From a bacterium (GTDB lineage: Bacteria; Spirochaetota; JAHITG01), in assembly GCA_028711675.1 (NCBI GenBank), contig JAQTRT010000021.1, positions 1 through 19,679 of the forward strand: a stretch of DNA of 19,679 bases. Reading direction: 5' to 3'. Position numbers and translations under genes: made by a program. The stretch's first letter is position 1; every line of letters starts with the position of its first letter. Below, in pieces: positions 1 to 7,024 of the stretch. The notes under the pieces were generated by a model. The model saw nothing but the letters and a program-made list of their open reading frames with translations, had not been told where the DNA came from and made no database searches.

Positions 1-590
1 TGAAACAAAGGCTGGGCCTTTCCCATACGCTGGTCTTTACCGCGGGAAGCACGAGGCCGGGTGAGGAAGAGCTCCTGCTCGGGGCCTTTCAATCCTTGAA
101 GGGTAAATTCAAGTCATTAAAGCTTATTCTGGTCCCGCGGCACCTGGATAGAGTAAGCGAGATCGAAGGGCTTATCCGTGCTTGTTCTTTGAATTACACG
201 CTTTTTTCACGGCTGAAAAAAGGATACGAAGTCCTCCTGGTCGATAAAATGGGTGTATTGACGGACATGTACAGTGTGGCGGATATCTGTTTTATCGGAG
301 GCACCCTTGTGCCTGTGGGAGGGCATAATCCCGTGGAAGCCGCTTATTTCCGGAAACCCGTGCTCTGCGGTCCTTTCATTAAAAAGAACAAGGAAGCGTT
401 CCTGAAGATCATCGGGAATAAAGGCGGAGTGATAGTGAACGATCAAGCCGGATTATCGGCTCAACTGCAATACCTCCTTCTTCACGGGTCGAAGCGGAGG
501 GCCATGGGGCAACGGGCGTACCGTGTTGTCAGCAGGAACCAGGGTGCGTCCGGGAGGATCGCCCGGTTCATTATGCGTTCTTTTTCATGA
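1..590 (+). CDS. waaA: 3-deoxy-D-manno-octulosonic acid (Kdo) transferase, C-terminal part
   Basis: This is the 3' part of a gene cut by the window start; the first complete codon is at 3 and about 195 residues are visible. WaaA (KdtA) is an inner-membrane GT-B glycosyltransferase that adds Kdo from CMP-Kdo to lipid IVA. Seen here: a GSTRPGEEE stretch, then ILVPRHLDR, then FIGGTLVPVGGHNPVEAA followed by KPVLCGP. These are the family's C-terminal, nucleotide-sugar-binding signatures in the usual order and spacing, ending near the normal C-terminus. A TTG at 96 is inside the domain and is not the real start. lpxK follows after 27 nt on the same strand, so the two probably form one lipid A/Kdo operon. 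The family call is very safe; whether the enzyme adds one or more Kdo units cannot be told. Confidence 0.95.
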   Translation, partial: KQRLGLSHTLVFTAGSTRPGEEELLLGAFQSLKGKFKSLKLILVPRHLDRVSEIEGLIRACSLNYTLFSRLKKGYEVLLVDKMGVLTDMYSVADICFIGGTLVPVGGHNPVEAAYFRKPVLCGPFIKKNKEAFLKIIGNKGGVIVNDQAGLSAQLQYLLLHGSKRRAMGQRAYRVVSRNQGASGRIARFIMRSFS

Positions 591-617
591 AGCCGTGTTT
601 CGGGGATTATTTTTCCA

Positions 618-1622
618 ATGAGATTATATTTTTATCTGATCACACATCATAAAAAATTATGGGTCTTTCCTTTCTGGCTCATCCTTTATTTTTTATCCCT
701 GCTCTACCGGCAGTTCATCCTTTTCCGGAGAAGAAAAGGATATGAACACCAATATCCTGATGCGTATATCATCAGCGTGGGGAATATCACGACAGGCGGG
801 ACAGGTAAGACCGAAGCAGCGGCGTATCTGAGCCGTATCCTTTCACCGGAGATCAGGACCGCCATCATCCTGCGCGGTTACAGGGGGACCCGTAGCAGGA
901 CACCCCTCATCGTTGGGCCGGGTTCCCCGGTCCGGGAAACAGGAGATGAAGCCCTGCTCCTTTCCGAAAAGACAACCAGCCTGGTGATCGTATCCCGGAA
1001 AAAAAGGGCTGGCGTGGAATTAGCTTTACAAAAAGGATATAAGTTCATCATCCTGGACGATGCTTTCCAGCATTGGGACCTGGACCGCGATTATAACCTT
1101 GTCCTTATTGATTATACCAATCCCTTCGGCAACGGCCATCTTCTCCCTGCCGGGATACTGAGGGAACCCCTTTCCTCCCTTTCTGATGCCAACGCTTTTT
1201 TTATCTCAAAATGCGAAAAGAAAATAAACCGGAGGAATGATCTGATCAGGACCATCAGGCTCTATCACAGCGCTGCCCCGATCTTTGTTTCCCGGTATAA
1301 ATTCAAAGGAGTGGCCTTAAAAGGCCAAAACCTGTCTTTGCGTAAGATCAAAGGAAAAAGGCTGGTGGTCTTCTCGGGTATCGGGAACACGAAATACTTT
1401 ATCCACCAGGTGAGGGAACATCTATCCCCGAAAAGCATGAAGGTCCTCGCATATCCGGACCATCACAGCTATACCCGGCCGGATATCGACCGGATCAGGC
1501 AATACCTGGAACATGATTATGATTACTGCCTCTGCACGGAAAAGGATGCAGTAAAAACAAGGGAATTCGGATTTCATCCTTTGGTCTTCCGGATCGAACT
1601 TTCAGTCCAACAGGTCTGCTAA
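618..1622 (+). CDS. lpxK: Tetraacyldisaccharide 4'-kinase
   Basis: LpxK phosphorylates the 4' position of the tetraacyldisaccharide-1-phosphate precursor to make lipid IVA, at the cytoplasmic face of the inner membrane. The 334-aa length is normal. The N-terminus has a hydrophobic segment (about residues 13-33) for membrane association. The P-loop follows at residues ~56-67 (GNITTGGTGKTE). The conserved block DDAFQHWDL, then DYTNPFGNGHLLPAGILREPL, lies around residues 150-190; most homologues have DDGFQH, so the Gly-to-Ala change is a small oddity. The next step (Kdo transfer) is encoded just upstream. No good Shine-Dalgarno precedes the ATG, only a weak GGGGA, so translation may rely on read-through from waaA. 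A large inverted repeat starts 22 nt after the stop. Confidence 0.95.
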   Translation: MRLYFYLITHHKKLWVFPFWLILYFLSLLYRQFILFRRRKGYEHQYPDAYIISVGNITTGGTGKTEAAAYLSRILSPEIRTAIILRGYRGTRSRTPLIVGPGSPVRETGDEALLLSEKTTSLVIVSRKKRAGVELALQKGYKFIILDDAFQHWDLDRDYNLVLIDYTNPFGNGHLLPAGILREPLSSLSDANAFFISKCEKKINRRNDLIRTIRLYHSAAPIFVSRYKFKGVALKGQNLSLRKIKGKRLVVFSGIGNTKYFIHQVREHLSPKSMKVLAYPDHHSYTRPDIDRIRQYLEHDYDYCLCTEKDAVKTREFGFHPLVFRIELSVQQVC

Positions 1623-1644
1623 ATATAATTTGTATGTAGGTCCA

Positions 1645-1784
1645 AGAGGGTGGAGCTGATGTTTGCGGTTTTTCGGTTTGTGGAGCGGTGATTTTGACAG
1701 GAGGTCAAAATAGGCGGAACCCTCGGAGCGCCCCAAGGATGGGGCGCGGGAATGAGAAAAACAAAAACATCAACTCCATCCTCT
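1645..1784. repeat. Large imperfect inverted repeat with two nested hairpins
   Basis: Arms at 1645-1664 and 1765-1784 are near reverse complements (core GATGTTT/AAACATC, plus GGAG/CTCC and AGAG/CTCT). They enclose two perfect smaller dyads: ATTTTGAC (1691-1698) with GTCAAAAT (1704-1711), and GCGCCCC (1728-1734) with GGGGCGC (1741-1747). Additional T-rich/A-rich sequence next to the outer arms can also pair. As RNA this would fold as a closed multi-branch structure of about 140 nt. It lies between lpxK and the tyrS promoter and has no ORF. It could be a non-autonomous mobile element, a structured RNA or a transcription end for lpxK; no clear T-run follows. I found no second copy in the window. 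Confidence 0.6.
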
Positions 1785-1819
1785 CTCTCATTATATGATA
1801 GGACATCCCTGTTAAATAC

Positions 1820-1847
1820 TTGACAAAAAATTATTTATTGATATAAT
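1820..1847 (+). promoter_or_regulatory. Consensus sigma-70-type promoter of tyrS
   Basis: TTGACA at 1820-1825 and TATAAT at 1842-1847 with a 16-nt spacer, both perfect hexamers. The tyrS ATG is at 1857, only 9 nt after the -10 box, so transcription should begin within a few bases of the start codon. No Shine-Dalgarno exists in the gap. Confidence 0.8.
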
Positions 1848-1856
1848 TCAAAACCT

Positions 1857-3095
1857 ATGGAAAACGTGAACAAACAACTGGAGATCATCAAACGCGGCGC
1901 TGTTGAGATCATTGCTGAAGAGGAACTGAAAGCGAAGCTGGAAAGATCGATCAAGACCAGGACACCCCTTGTCATTAAAGCCGGTTTTGATCCCACGGCA
2001 CCCGATATCCATTTAGGGCATACTGTTCTTTTAAGAAAACTGAAACATTTCAGCGATTTAGGCCATAAGGTGATCTTCCTCATCGGCGATTATACGGCCA
2101 TGATCGGCGATCCTACCGGCCGTTCCAAGACCAGAAAACAGCTTAATGAAGAGGAAGTTAAGAAGAATGCCGAGACATACAGAACCCAGATCAGCAGGAT
2201 CCTGGATATGAACAAGATCGAGATCAGGTTCAACAGCGCATGGCTCAGTCCTTTGAACCTGAAAGATGTCATCGGTCTGACAGCCAAACAGACCGTGGCC
2301 AGGCTGCTGGAACGGGATGATTTCATGAAGCGGTACAAAGCAGGCGAAGATATCAGCATGGTCGAGTTCATGTATCCCCTGCTGCAGGCTTATGATTCGG
2401 TGGCATTGAAGGCTGATGTTGAACTGGGCGGTACGGACCAGAAGTTCAATCTGCTCCTGGGCCGCACGATCCAGAAACGCTATGACCAGGAGGGCCAGGT
2501 CATCATGACTATGCCTCTCCTCGAAGGCCTGGACGGCAAGGATAAGATGAGCAAGAGCCTGGGCAATTATATCAGCATCCGGGAGAATTCCAGGGATATG
2601 TTCGGTAAGATCATGTCCCTGCCGGACGGGCTGATATTCAAATACATGGAACTGCTCACGGACGTTCCTCTGGATAAGATCGGAATTTACAAGGATGAAA
2701 TGAAAAAAGGAAAGAATCCGCGCGACCTGAAGGTCATTCTGGGAAAAGAGATCGTGGCCATGTACCATGACAGGGCTGCAGCAGAGAAAGAGGAGAAGAA
2801 TTTCGAGATGCTCTTTTCGAAGAAGGAAATTCCGGATGATCTTCCTGTCAAGGATATTCAGAAGATCTTATCTGCCGAAGGGATCAATCCGACGGCTATT
2901 GCTGTTACGGATGTTGTTGTGAAGGAGGCAGGCCTTAAAATGTCCAAGTCAGAGCAGAAGAAGGTCATTGAACAGGGCGGATTTTCAATAGATAATGAAA
3001 AGATAACCAGTCCCTTTGCTGTCATTACAGCGTTAGCAAAGGAATGTGTGATAAAATTCGGAAAGAAGACCTTTATCCGGAACAAGCCGAAATGA
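1857..3095 (+). CDS. tyrS: Tyrosyl-tRNA synthetase
   Basis: A class I aminoacyl-tRNA synthetase that charges tRNA-Tyr. At 412 aa it is normal for the bacterial TyrRS group with a C-terminal S4 domain. Seen: the catalytic start GFDPTAPDIHLGH with the HIGH-type motif HLGH at residues ~50-53; tyrosine-pocket sequence EFMYPLLQAYD and ELGGTDQKFNLLLGR; the KMSKS loop (DGKDKMSKSLGN) around residue 233; and an S4-like RNA-binding segment near the C-terminus containing KMSKSEQKKVIEQGG. The start is fixed by the conserved N-terminus (QLEIIKRGAVEII) and by the promoter directly upstream. The gene ends 1 nt before the stop codon of the convergent DUF151 gene, leaving no room for a hairpin terminator between them. 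Confidence 0.97.
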   Translation: MENVNKQLEIIKRGAVEIIAEEELKAKLERSIKTRTPLVIKAGFDPTAPDIHLGHTVLLRKLKHFSDLGHKVIFLIGDYTAMIGDPTGRSKTRKQLNEEEVKKNAETYRTQISRILDMNKIEIRFNSAWLSPLNLKDVIGLTAKQTVARLLERDDFMKRYKAGEDISMVEFMYPLLQAYDSVALKADVELGGTDQKFNLLLGRTIQKRYDQEGQVIMTMPLLEGLDGKDKMSKSLGNYISIRENSRDMFGKIMSLPDGLIFKYMELLTDVPLDKIGIYKDEMKKGKNPRDLKVILGKEIVAMYHDRAAAEKEEKNFEMLFSKKEIPDDLPVKDIQKILSAEGINPTAIAVTDVVVKEAGLKMSKSEQKKVIEQGGFSIDNEKITSPFAVITALAKECVIKFGKKTFIRNKPK

Positions 3096-3096
3096 T

Positions 3097-3579
3097 CTAC
3101 ATCACGGCGTCTTCCATGTCCTGCTTGTCCAGCTTCTCCAGTATCTCGCGGTAGTATTCGTCCTTATTCTTCTTCAGTCCCAGGGAAAAAGCATCTGTAA
3201 TAATTTTTTTATTAACAAGGATGGGAGCATTGACCTTCAGGGCTATAGAGATGGCATCAGAAGGCCTGGCGTCGATCTCCCTTATCTTGAACCGGTTCTC
3301 ATAAATGATCTTGGCATAATACGTGTTATTCCGTATCTCATTGATGATCACTTTTTTAACTTTAATGTTATTCTGGAGAAAAAGACTGACGATCAGGTCA
3401 GGTGTTAAAGGCCTGGGCGGTTCGATCTTCTGGAGCTGCATCAGGATATACGAGGCTTCCAGGGGGCCGACCCATATAGGTAAAATATCCTTGGAGCCGC
3501 TGCTTTTTAAAATAATGACGGGAATATTGGATTCCGGATCAATATAGACTCCACCCACTTCCATCTCTATCAGATTCAT
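3097..3579 (-). CDS. Bifunctional nuclease family protein (DUF151/BFN domain)
   Basis: 160 aa, a single BFN (DUF151) domain covering about residues 5-130. Typical features: a start in which a short beta strand leads to VILKSSGSKDILPIWVGPLEA, then PRPLTPDLI, and the signature EIDARPSDAISIALKVNAPI. Members are widespread small proteins, some reported with DNase/RNase activity; the role in bacteria is poorly defined, so I give no specific function. The C-terminus is charged (KKNKDEYYREILEKLDKQD). The ATG is preceded by GAGGG four bases upstream, a fair Shine-Dalgarno. It has its own promoter with a palindrome between the -35 and -10 boxes and is convergent with tyrS. Confidence 0.9.
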   Translation of the reverse strand: MNLIEMEVGGVYIDPESNIPVIILKSSGSKDILPIWVGPLEASYILMQLQKIEPPRPLTPDLIVSLFLQNNIKVKKVIINEIRNNTYYAKIIYENRFKIREIDARPSDAISIALKVNAPILVNKKIITDAFSLGLKKNKDEYYREILEKLDKQDMEDAVM

Positions 3580-3610
3580 TTATCCCTCGTTATCTTGAGT
3601 TATATCTTAT

Positions 3611-3638
3611 ATTATAACTGGAAATCCGCGGATTTCAA
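3611..3638 (-). promoter_or_regulatory. Promoter of the DUF151 gene with built-in palindrome (putative operator)
   Basis: On the minus strand, TTGAAA (3633-3638) and TATAAT (3611-3616) are 16 nt apart. The spacer and the edge of the -35 are filled by a perfect 16-bp palindrome, GAAATCCGCGGATTTC, at 3621-3636. A third AAATCC half-site lies at 3643-3648 just upstream. A palindrome in this position is typical of a repressor site that blocks RNA polymerase. No regulator gene is adjacent. Confidence 0.6.
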
Positions 3639-3803
3639 GTTAAAATCCAATTATTTTTATAGCTGTTTACACCCTTTGGATTGCTCATTATTTTTTTCAA
3701 CAAACCAAGTATAAAAAGTATTTTATCGGCTCGATGCAATTAGTATTATTATTTATTGTCCAAAATATGAGCTGTTATTTAAAGAAACTGCTATCCGATC
3801 GCT

Positions 3804-4100
3804 TCAGTCCGTGAGCTTGGCCAGGATATCCTTTTTTTCCAGAAGGATATATTCCGTGCCTTTGATCTTTATCTCTGTTCCGCTGTATTTCGCGTAAATG
3901 ACCTTTTCTCCAGTTTTCAGATCGAGCGGGATCAGTTTTCCTTCATCCGACATTCTTCCTTTACCTACAGCCATAATAGTCCCGATCTGAGGCTTTTCCT
4001 TAGCTGTGTCCGGTATGTAAATATTGCCGATCTTCTCCTCTTCTTCTTCCAGTTGTTTAACAAGAATTCGGTCATCCAAGGGTTGAATTTTAATGTCCAT
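3804..4100 (-). CDS. groES: Co-chaperonin GroES (Hsp10)
   Basis: 98 aa, the full length of GroES, the seven-subunit lid of the GroEL folding chamber. Seen: the conserved start IQPLDDRILVKQ; the mobile loop region (EEKIGNIYIPDTAKEKPQIGTIMAVGKG), where GNIYIPD stands at the usual GGIVLP position; the central GEKVIYAKYSGTEIKIKGTEYILLEKKDILA. A strong Shine-Dalgarno (TAGGAGGT, minus strand, 4107-4114) sits at good spacing before the ATG, as expected for a highly expressed gene. groEL is not beside it: the next gene downstream is the DUF151 gene after 224 nt, with its own promoter. No CIRCE (HrcA) operator was found upstream, so heat-shock control, if any, works another way. Confidence 0.96.
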   Translation of the reverse strand: MDIKIQPLDDRILVKQLEEEEEKIGNIYIPDTAKEKPQIGTIMAVGKGRMSDEGKLIPLDLKTGEKVIYAKYSGTEIKIKGTEYILLEKKDILAKLTD

Positions 4101-4162
4101 TTATAAACCTCCTAAAGTTTTTCATATTTTATCTCTTTTTAAACAGATAAATACGCTTATCA

Positions 4163-4190
4163 TATATAAACTCTATATTATTTTTGTCAA
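4163..4190 (-). promoter_or_regulatory. Probable promoter of groES
   Basis: Minus-strand TTGACA (4185-4190) followed after 16 nt by TATATA (4163-4168). It lies about 60 nt upstream of the ATG, leaving a leader with a strong Shine-Dalgarno. The 250-nt AT-rich gap 4101-4350 also holds the divergent promoter of the next gene and an 11-bp palindrome at 4226-4236. Confidence 0.55.
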
Positions 4191-4271
4191 TAGAAATTTC
4201 ATGAAAAAGGGGAAATAACAGATCACACAGCCTGTGGGATGAGAAGAGAAATGAAACGAAATATTAAAAAA

Positions 4272-4299
4272 TTGACATTATAATATAAATATTTATAAT
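4272..4299 (+). promoter_or_regulatory. Consensus sigma-70-type promoter of the SDR gene
   Basis: TTGACA (4272-4277) and TATAAT (4294-4299), perfect hexamers with a 16-nt spacer. The expected start is near 4306, giving a leader of about 45 nt. That leader holds a 7-bp dyad but no Shine-Dalgarno. Confidence 0.7.
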
Positions 4300-4310
4300 T
4301 ATTAATGAAA

Positions 4311-4335
4311 AAACAGGTTTTAAGAACTCCTGTTT
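4311..4335 (+). promoter_or_regulatory. Hairpin in the 5' leader of the SDR gene
   Basis: AAACAGG (4311-4317) and CCTGTTT (4329-4335) form a perfect 7-bp stem with an 11-nt loop, just downstream of the predicted transcription start and 15 nt before the ATG. It may stabilise the message or affect initiation. Confidence 0.45.
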
Positions 4336-4350
4336 AGTATCATTAATTAT

Positions 4351-5244
4351 ATGAAAAAAACAAATATCCTGATCACCGGCGCGAACGGTTTTGTAGGCAG
4401 CAAGATCATCGAAGCGCTGATGAAGAACAAGAGATACAGGATCGCCGGCCTGGTGAGGAAGACCAGTAACCTTGATTTTTTAAAAGGGAGCCGGAAAAGG
4501 ATCAAGCTTTATTTCGGTGATATCCGCAGTAAAGAAACCCTGCTGGAGGCTTTTAAGGGTAAGGATATCGTGATCCATGCTGCTGCTTTCCCGTCGGACT
4601 GGGGCTCTTTTGATTATTTCTATGAGACCAATGTAAAAGGGACCAGGAACGTCTGTGAACTGTGCCTGCAGAATTCAGTAAAGCACCTGGTGTATATCAG
4701 TTCCGTCAGCATTTATGGATTCGGGAAAAGGATCAATGCCTGTGAGAGCTCCGAGGTCCGGAAGAACAAGTTCCCGTACTGCGTGACTAAATTGGAAGGC
4801 GAAGAGACAGTCAGGCATTTTATCGATGTTTTCCGTCTGCCCGCCACTATCGTCCAGCCCGGCCAGATCTACGGGCCTCATGACAGGACCACATCCTATA
4901 AGGTCATTGAAGCCCTCAATCAGGGCTTGTTCGGGCTATGCGATTCCGGCCGGCATCTCCTGTCGCCGGTCTATATCGATAACCTGGTCCAGGCCATTGT
5001 CCGGATCCTGAACAAGCCTGCTGTCAGTTTAAAGAAGACTTATGTTGTGACGGATAATATCAGGATCACCTGGAAGGAGTTCACCGGTCATTTCTGCCGG
5101 ATCCTGAACAAGCCCATGCCGTGGCTCAATCTGCCCAGACAACTCGCGTTCCTGGCTGCGTCTGTTTCGGAAGCAGTTTACCGCCTCTTGATGATCAGGA
5201 CCCCCCCCTCTTGTTACCTTATACAGGGTCTTCCTGATCGGTGA
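4351..5244 (+). CDS. NAD-dependent epimerase/dehydratase (extended SDR), frameshifted at C8
   Basis: Extended short-chain dehydrogenase/reductase, closest in look to the 3-beta-HSD / dihydroflavonol reductase-like group. Residues 6-14 give the Rossmann motif TGANGFVG; ISSVSIYGFG (about residues 114-123) holds the catalytic serine; YCVTK (residues ~143-147) is the YxxxK catalytic pair. As read, the protein has 297 aa and ends in an odd tail (PSCYLIQGLPDR) after a run of eight C at 5201-5208. Dropping one C joins the frame to a sensible C-terminus reading LYRVFLIGDDFHFSSQKIIRELGY and ending at a stop at 5366-5368, giving 338 aa, the normal length. So the gene is frameshifted by one base, through mutation, slippage or sequencing error. 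The substrate is unknown. It has its own promoter and no Shine-Dalgarno. Confidence 0.85.
   Translation: MKKTNILITGANGFVGSKIIEALMKNKRYRIAGLVRKTSNLDFLKGSRKRIKLYFGDIRSKETLLEAFKGKDIVIHAAAFPSDWGSFDYFYETNVKGTRNVCELCLQNSVKHLVYISSVSIYGFGKRINACESSEVRKNKFPYCVTKLEGEETVRHFIDVFRLPATIVQPGQIYGPHDRTTSYKVIEALNQGLFGLCDSGRHLLSPVYIDNLVQAIVRILNKPAVSLKKTYVVTDNIRITWKEFTGHFCRILNKPMPWLNLPRQLAFLAASVSEAVYRLLMIRTPPSCYLIQGLPDR
5201..5208 (+). repeat. C8 homopolymer at the frameshift point
   Basis: Eight consecutive C inside the SDR coding region. Seven C would keep the normal reading frame. Such tracts are slippage-prone and are used for phase variation in some bacteria; they are also a common place for sequencing errors. 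Confidence 0.8.
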
Positions 5245-5368
5245 TGATTTCCATTTCTCCAGCCAGAAGATCATCAGGGAATTGGGGTATAAACCTGACC
5301 AGGATATCGGGAATAATATTAAAAAAACAGTTGAAAGTTATTATAAATTGATTAATAATAAAGTATAG
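5209..5368 (+). pseudogene. Displaced 3' end of the SDR gene (other frame)
   Basis: Read one base out of phase with the upstream part, this stretch encodes about 53 residues typical of the SDR C-terminus: a VFLIGDDFHFSSQKIIRELG segment, then GYKPDQDIGNNIKKTVESYYKLINN. The family's usual pattern is a late Rossmann-type strand followed by a helix with 'LGYKP', then a closing helix. The stop is at 5366-5368. It has no start of its own and is best seen as part of the 4351 gene. Confidence 0.75.
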
Positions 5369-5370
5369 AT

Positions 5371-5388
5371 AAGAGGTGTATCTCTTTT
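5371..5388 (+). terminator. Weak hairpin after the restored SDR stop
   Basis: AAGAG (5371-5375) and CTCTT (5382-5386) with a 6-nt loop, followed by TT, three bases after the stop at 5368. The stem is short, so this is a weak terminator at best; its position fits the longer, restored reading frame. Confidence 0.3.
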
Positions 5389-5521
5389 ACGGGTCAGCCC
5401 GGGATATATCCATTTTGCATTAAAATTCTCTCTGTATCCAGCCGATAATAAGAGTAACACTGGTTGACATGAGATTGATACTGGCCGGACCGTGAGACGG
5501 GATGAGCTGTACCTGTTTTGT

Positions 5522-7024
5522 ATGAAGAAAATATTTGTTTTTTTTATCTTCCTTGCACAAACCCTGATCGCCCAGAATTATTCCATTATTGAAACCACAT
5601 TCAAGGACCCCAATAATCTTTCTGATAATAATCCTGATACCTATGCTGTGTCCGAAGACCTGAAACTAAGCGAACAATTCATCAGCATCAATCTTCAGGA
5701 CAGACGGTATATTAAGAGCATCCGGATATACTGGTCCGGTGAGGCTTACAGCGAATCCTATAAGGTCCTCGGCAGTATCGATTACCTGAACTGGTCCGTC
5801 ATTCAGGGGGATATCAAGGCCAGCCGTTTTCCTAAAGAAAAGAATAATTTTATCAACCAGATAGACGGAAAAGGCAGAGTAGCCCAGTTTATCCGGATCC
5901 ACATCCCCCAGGAGAAGAATCCCGGAAAGTATCTGAAAATATCCGAGATCAAACTGGAATTCCTCGAGAATGTCTTTCCGCGTATGCTGAACAGCAGGGT
6001 CAGGAACATCGGTGAGACTGAAGCCGAGATATACTGGCAGACGGATTATGATACCCTGGGACAGATACGTTATGGCCTGGATGTGAATAATATCAATAAG
6101 ATCTATACAGAGTTCTTTTATCTGAAAGAACACACTTTAAAGCTGAAAGAGCTCATGCGGGGAAAAAGGTATTATTTCCAGATCATCAACCAGACCCCGG
6201 ATAATAAGTATTTTACCGGGAAACTTGATTCTTTCCTCACCAAGGGAATCCCGCTGCCCGAGATCGAGGAGATAAAAATCAATAAAAACAGCTATAATTT
6301 TACTGAATTATTCATCAGGTCTAATGTAGAGACCCTGATCAAAATAATGTACGGGAAAGAGAAGAAGAATCTGGAAAAAAGCATCACCCTCCGGCAGAAG
6401 GGCAAGGTTCATCTTGTGAAAATAGATAACCTTCTCCCCTTGAGAAAATATTTCTGCCGAATCGTTGTTACGGACAAGTCAGGGAATAGTGCTGAGAAAG
6501 AATATGAGTTTGAAACGGAAGAGTATAATATCGCCCAGAATAAAGCTGTGGAAGGCACCTTTAACAATAAATTCATCGCGGATATCTTCGAATTAAAAGG
6601 GGATGTGCTGAAACGTGTGAACGACGGTTCTTTCGACTATGCTTCAGGCATGGCGGTTTCTTTCAGCCCCATGTCCGCGGACCAGTATGTCATCATCGAT
6701 CTGGGCAAGGTGACGGATATCGAGAAAGTCATCACATATTGGCGTGCGCTGGCTTATCCGTATATTTATTTTTGGTATATCAGTAATGATAAGATCAGCT
6801 GGACCAAGCAGGAGAATGTGGTATTAAAAGGAAAACCGGCTCTGCTGATCAAGGGGAGCGGCATCCCCATGATCATGGGAGAATCCGGTGCGAAAAATAT
6901 TGCCGCCAGATATATCAAGGTCCTTATTCCCAAAGGCACTCCCTTCTATAAAAAATTCCCGGTATACGATTTTTTACAATTAATGGAATTAAAGGTCCAT
7001 GGGAAATATCTGACAGGATATTAG
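5522..7024 (+). CDS. Secreted protein with two discoidin-like (F5/8 type C) domains and fibronectin-III-like domains
   Basis: 500 aa. The start at 5522 is chosen because MKKIFVFFIFLAQTLIAQ is a clear signal peptide; a GTG 30 nt upstream only adds ten polar residues. After the signal come: a discoidin-like domain (~18-150; SDNNPDTYAV, IRIYWSG, SIDYLNWSVIQGD, VAQFIRIHIP); a fibronectin-III or purple-acid-phosphatase-N-like domain (~151-240; RNIGETEAEIYWQTDY, LKELMRGKRYYFQI); a second such domain (~243-335); and a C-terminal discoidin-like domain (~337-498; VIIDLGKVTDIEKVITYWRA, WYISNDKISWTKQ, ARYIKVLIP). These folds bind carbohydrates or surfaces, and no enzyme motif is visible. It probably acts in the periplasm or at the cell surface. 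No Shine-Dalgarno and no clear promoter were found; 343 nt of regulatory DNA follow. Confidence 0.75.
   Translation: MKKIFVFFIFLAQTLIAQNYSIIETTFKDPNNLSDNNPDTYAVSEDLKLSEQFISINLQDRRYIKSIRIYWSGEAYSESYKVLGSIDYLNWSVIQGDIKASRFPKEKNNFINQIDGKGRVAQFIRIHIPQEKNPGKYLKISEIKLEFLENVFPRMLNSRVRNIGETEAEIYWQTDYDTLGQIRYGLDVNNINKIYTEFFYLKEHTLKLKELMRGKRYYFQIINQTPDNKYFTGKLDSFLTKGIPLPEIEEIKINKNSYNFTELFIRSNVETLIKIMYGKEKKNLEKSITLRQKGKVHLVKIDNLLPLRKYFCRIVVTDKSGNSAEKEYEFETEEYNIAQNKAVEGTFNNKFIADIFELKGDVLKRVNDGSFDYASGMAVSFSPMSADQYVIIDLGKVTDIEKVITYWRALAYPYIYFWYISNDKISWTKQENVVLKGKPALLIKGSGIPMIMGESGAKNIAARYIKVLIPKGTPFYKKFPVYDFLQLMELKVHGKYLTGY

Noticed and set aside
96..98. TTG at 96 as the start of a short gene
   Set aside because: The frame is open to the window start and the codons before it encode conserved WaaA sequence (GSTRPGEEE), so the gene begins outside the window.
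2058..2768. Long open frame on the minus strand inside tyrS (236 codons)
   Set aside because: It lies fully inside a certain tyrS gene, its translation has no family signature, and similar shadow frames occur in the other long genes.
4226..4236. CACAG-C-CTGTG 11-bp palindrome in the groES/SDR gap
   Set aside because: Too short, and placed away from both promoters; chance is enough.
4101..4350. CIRCE (HrcA) operator upstream of groES
   Set aside because: No TTAGCACTC-N9-GAGTGCTAA or close variant is present on either strand.
5464..5469. TTGACA upstream of the discoidin-like gene as a promoter
   Set aside because: No acceptable -10 box lies 15-19 nt downstream (the sequence there is GC-rich).
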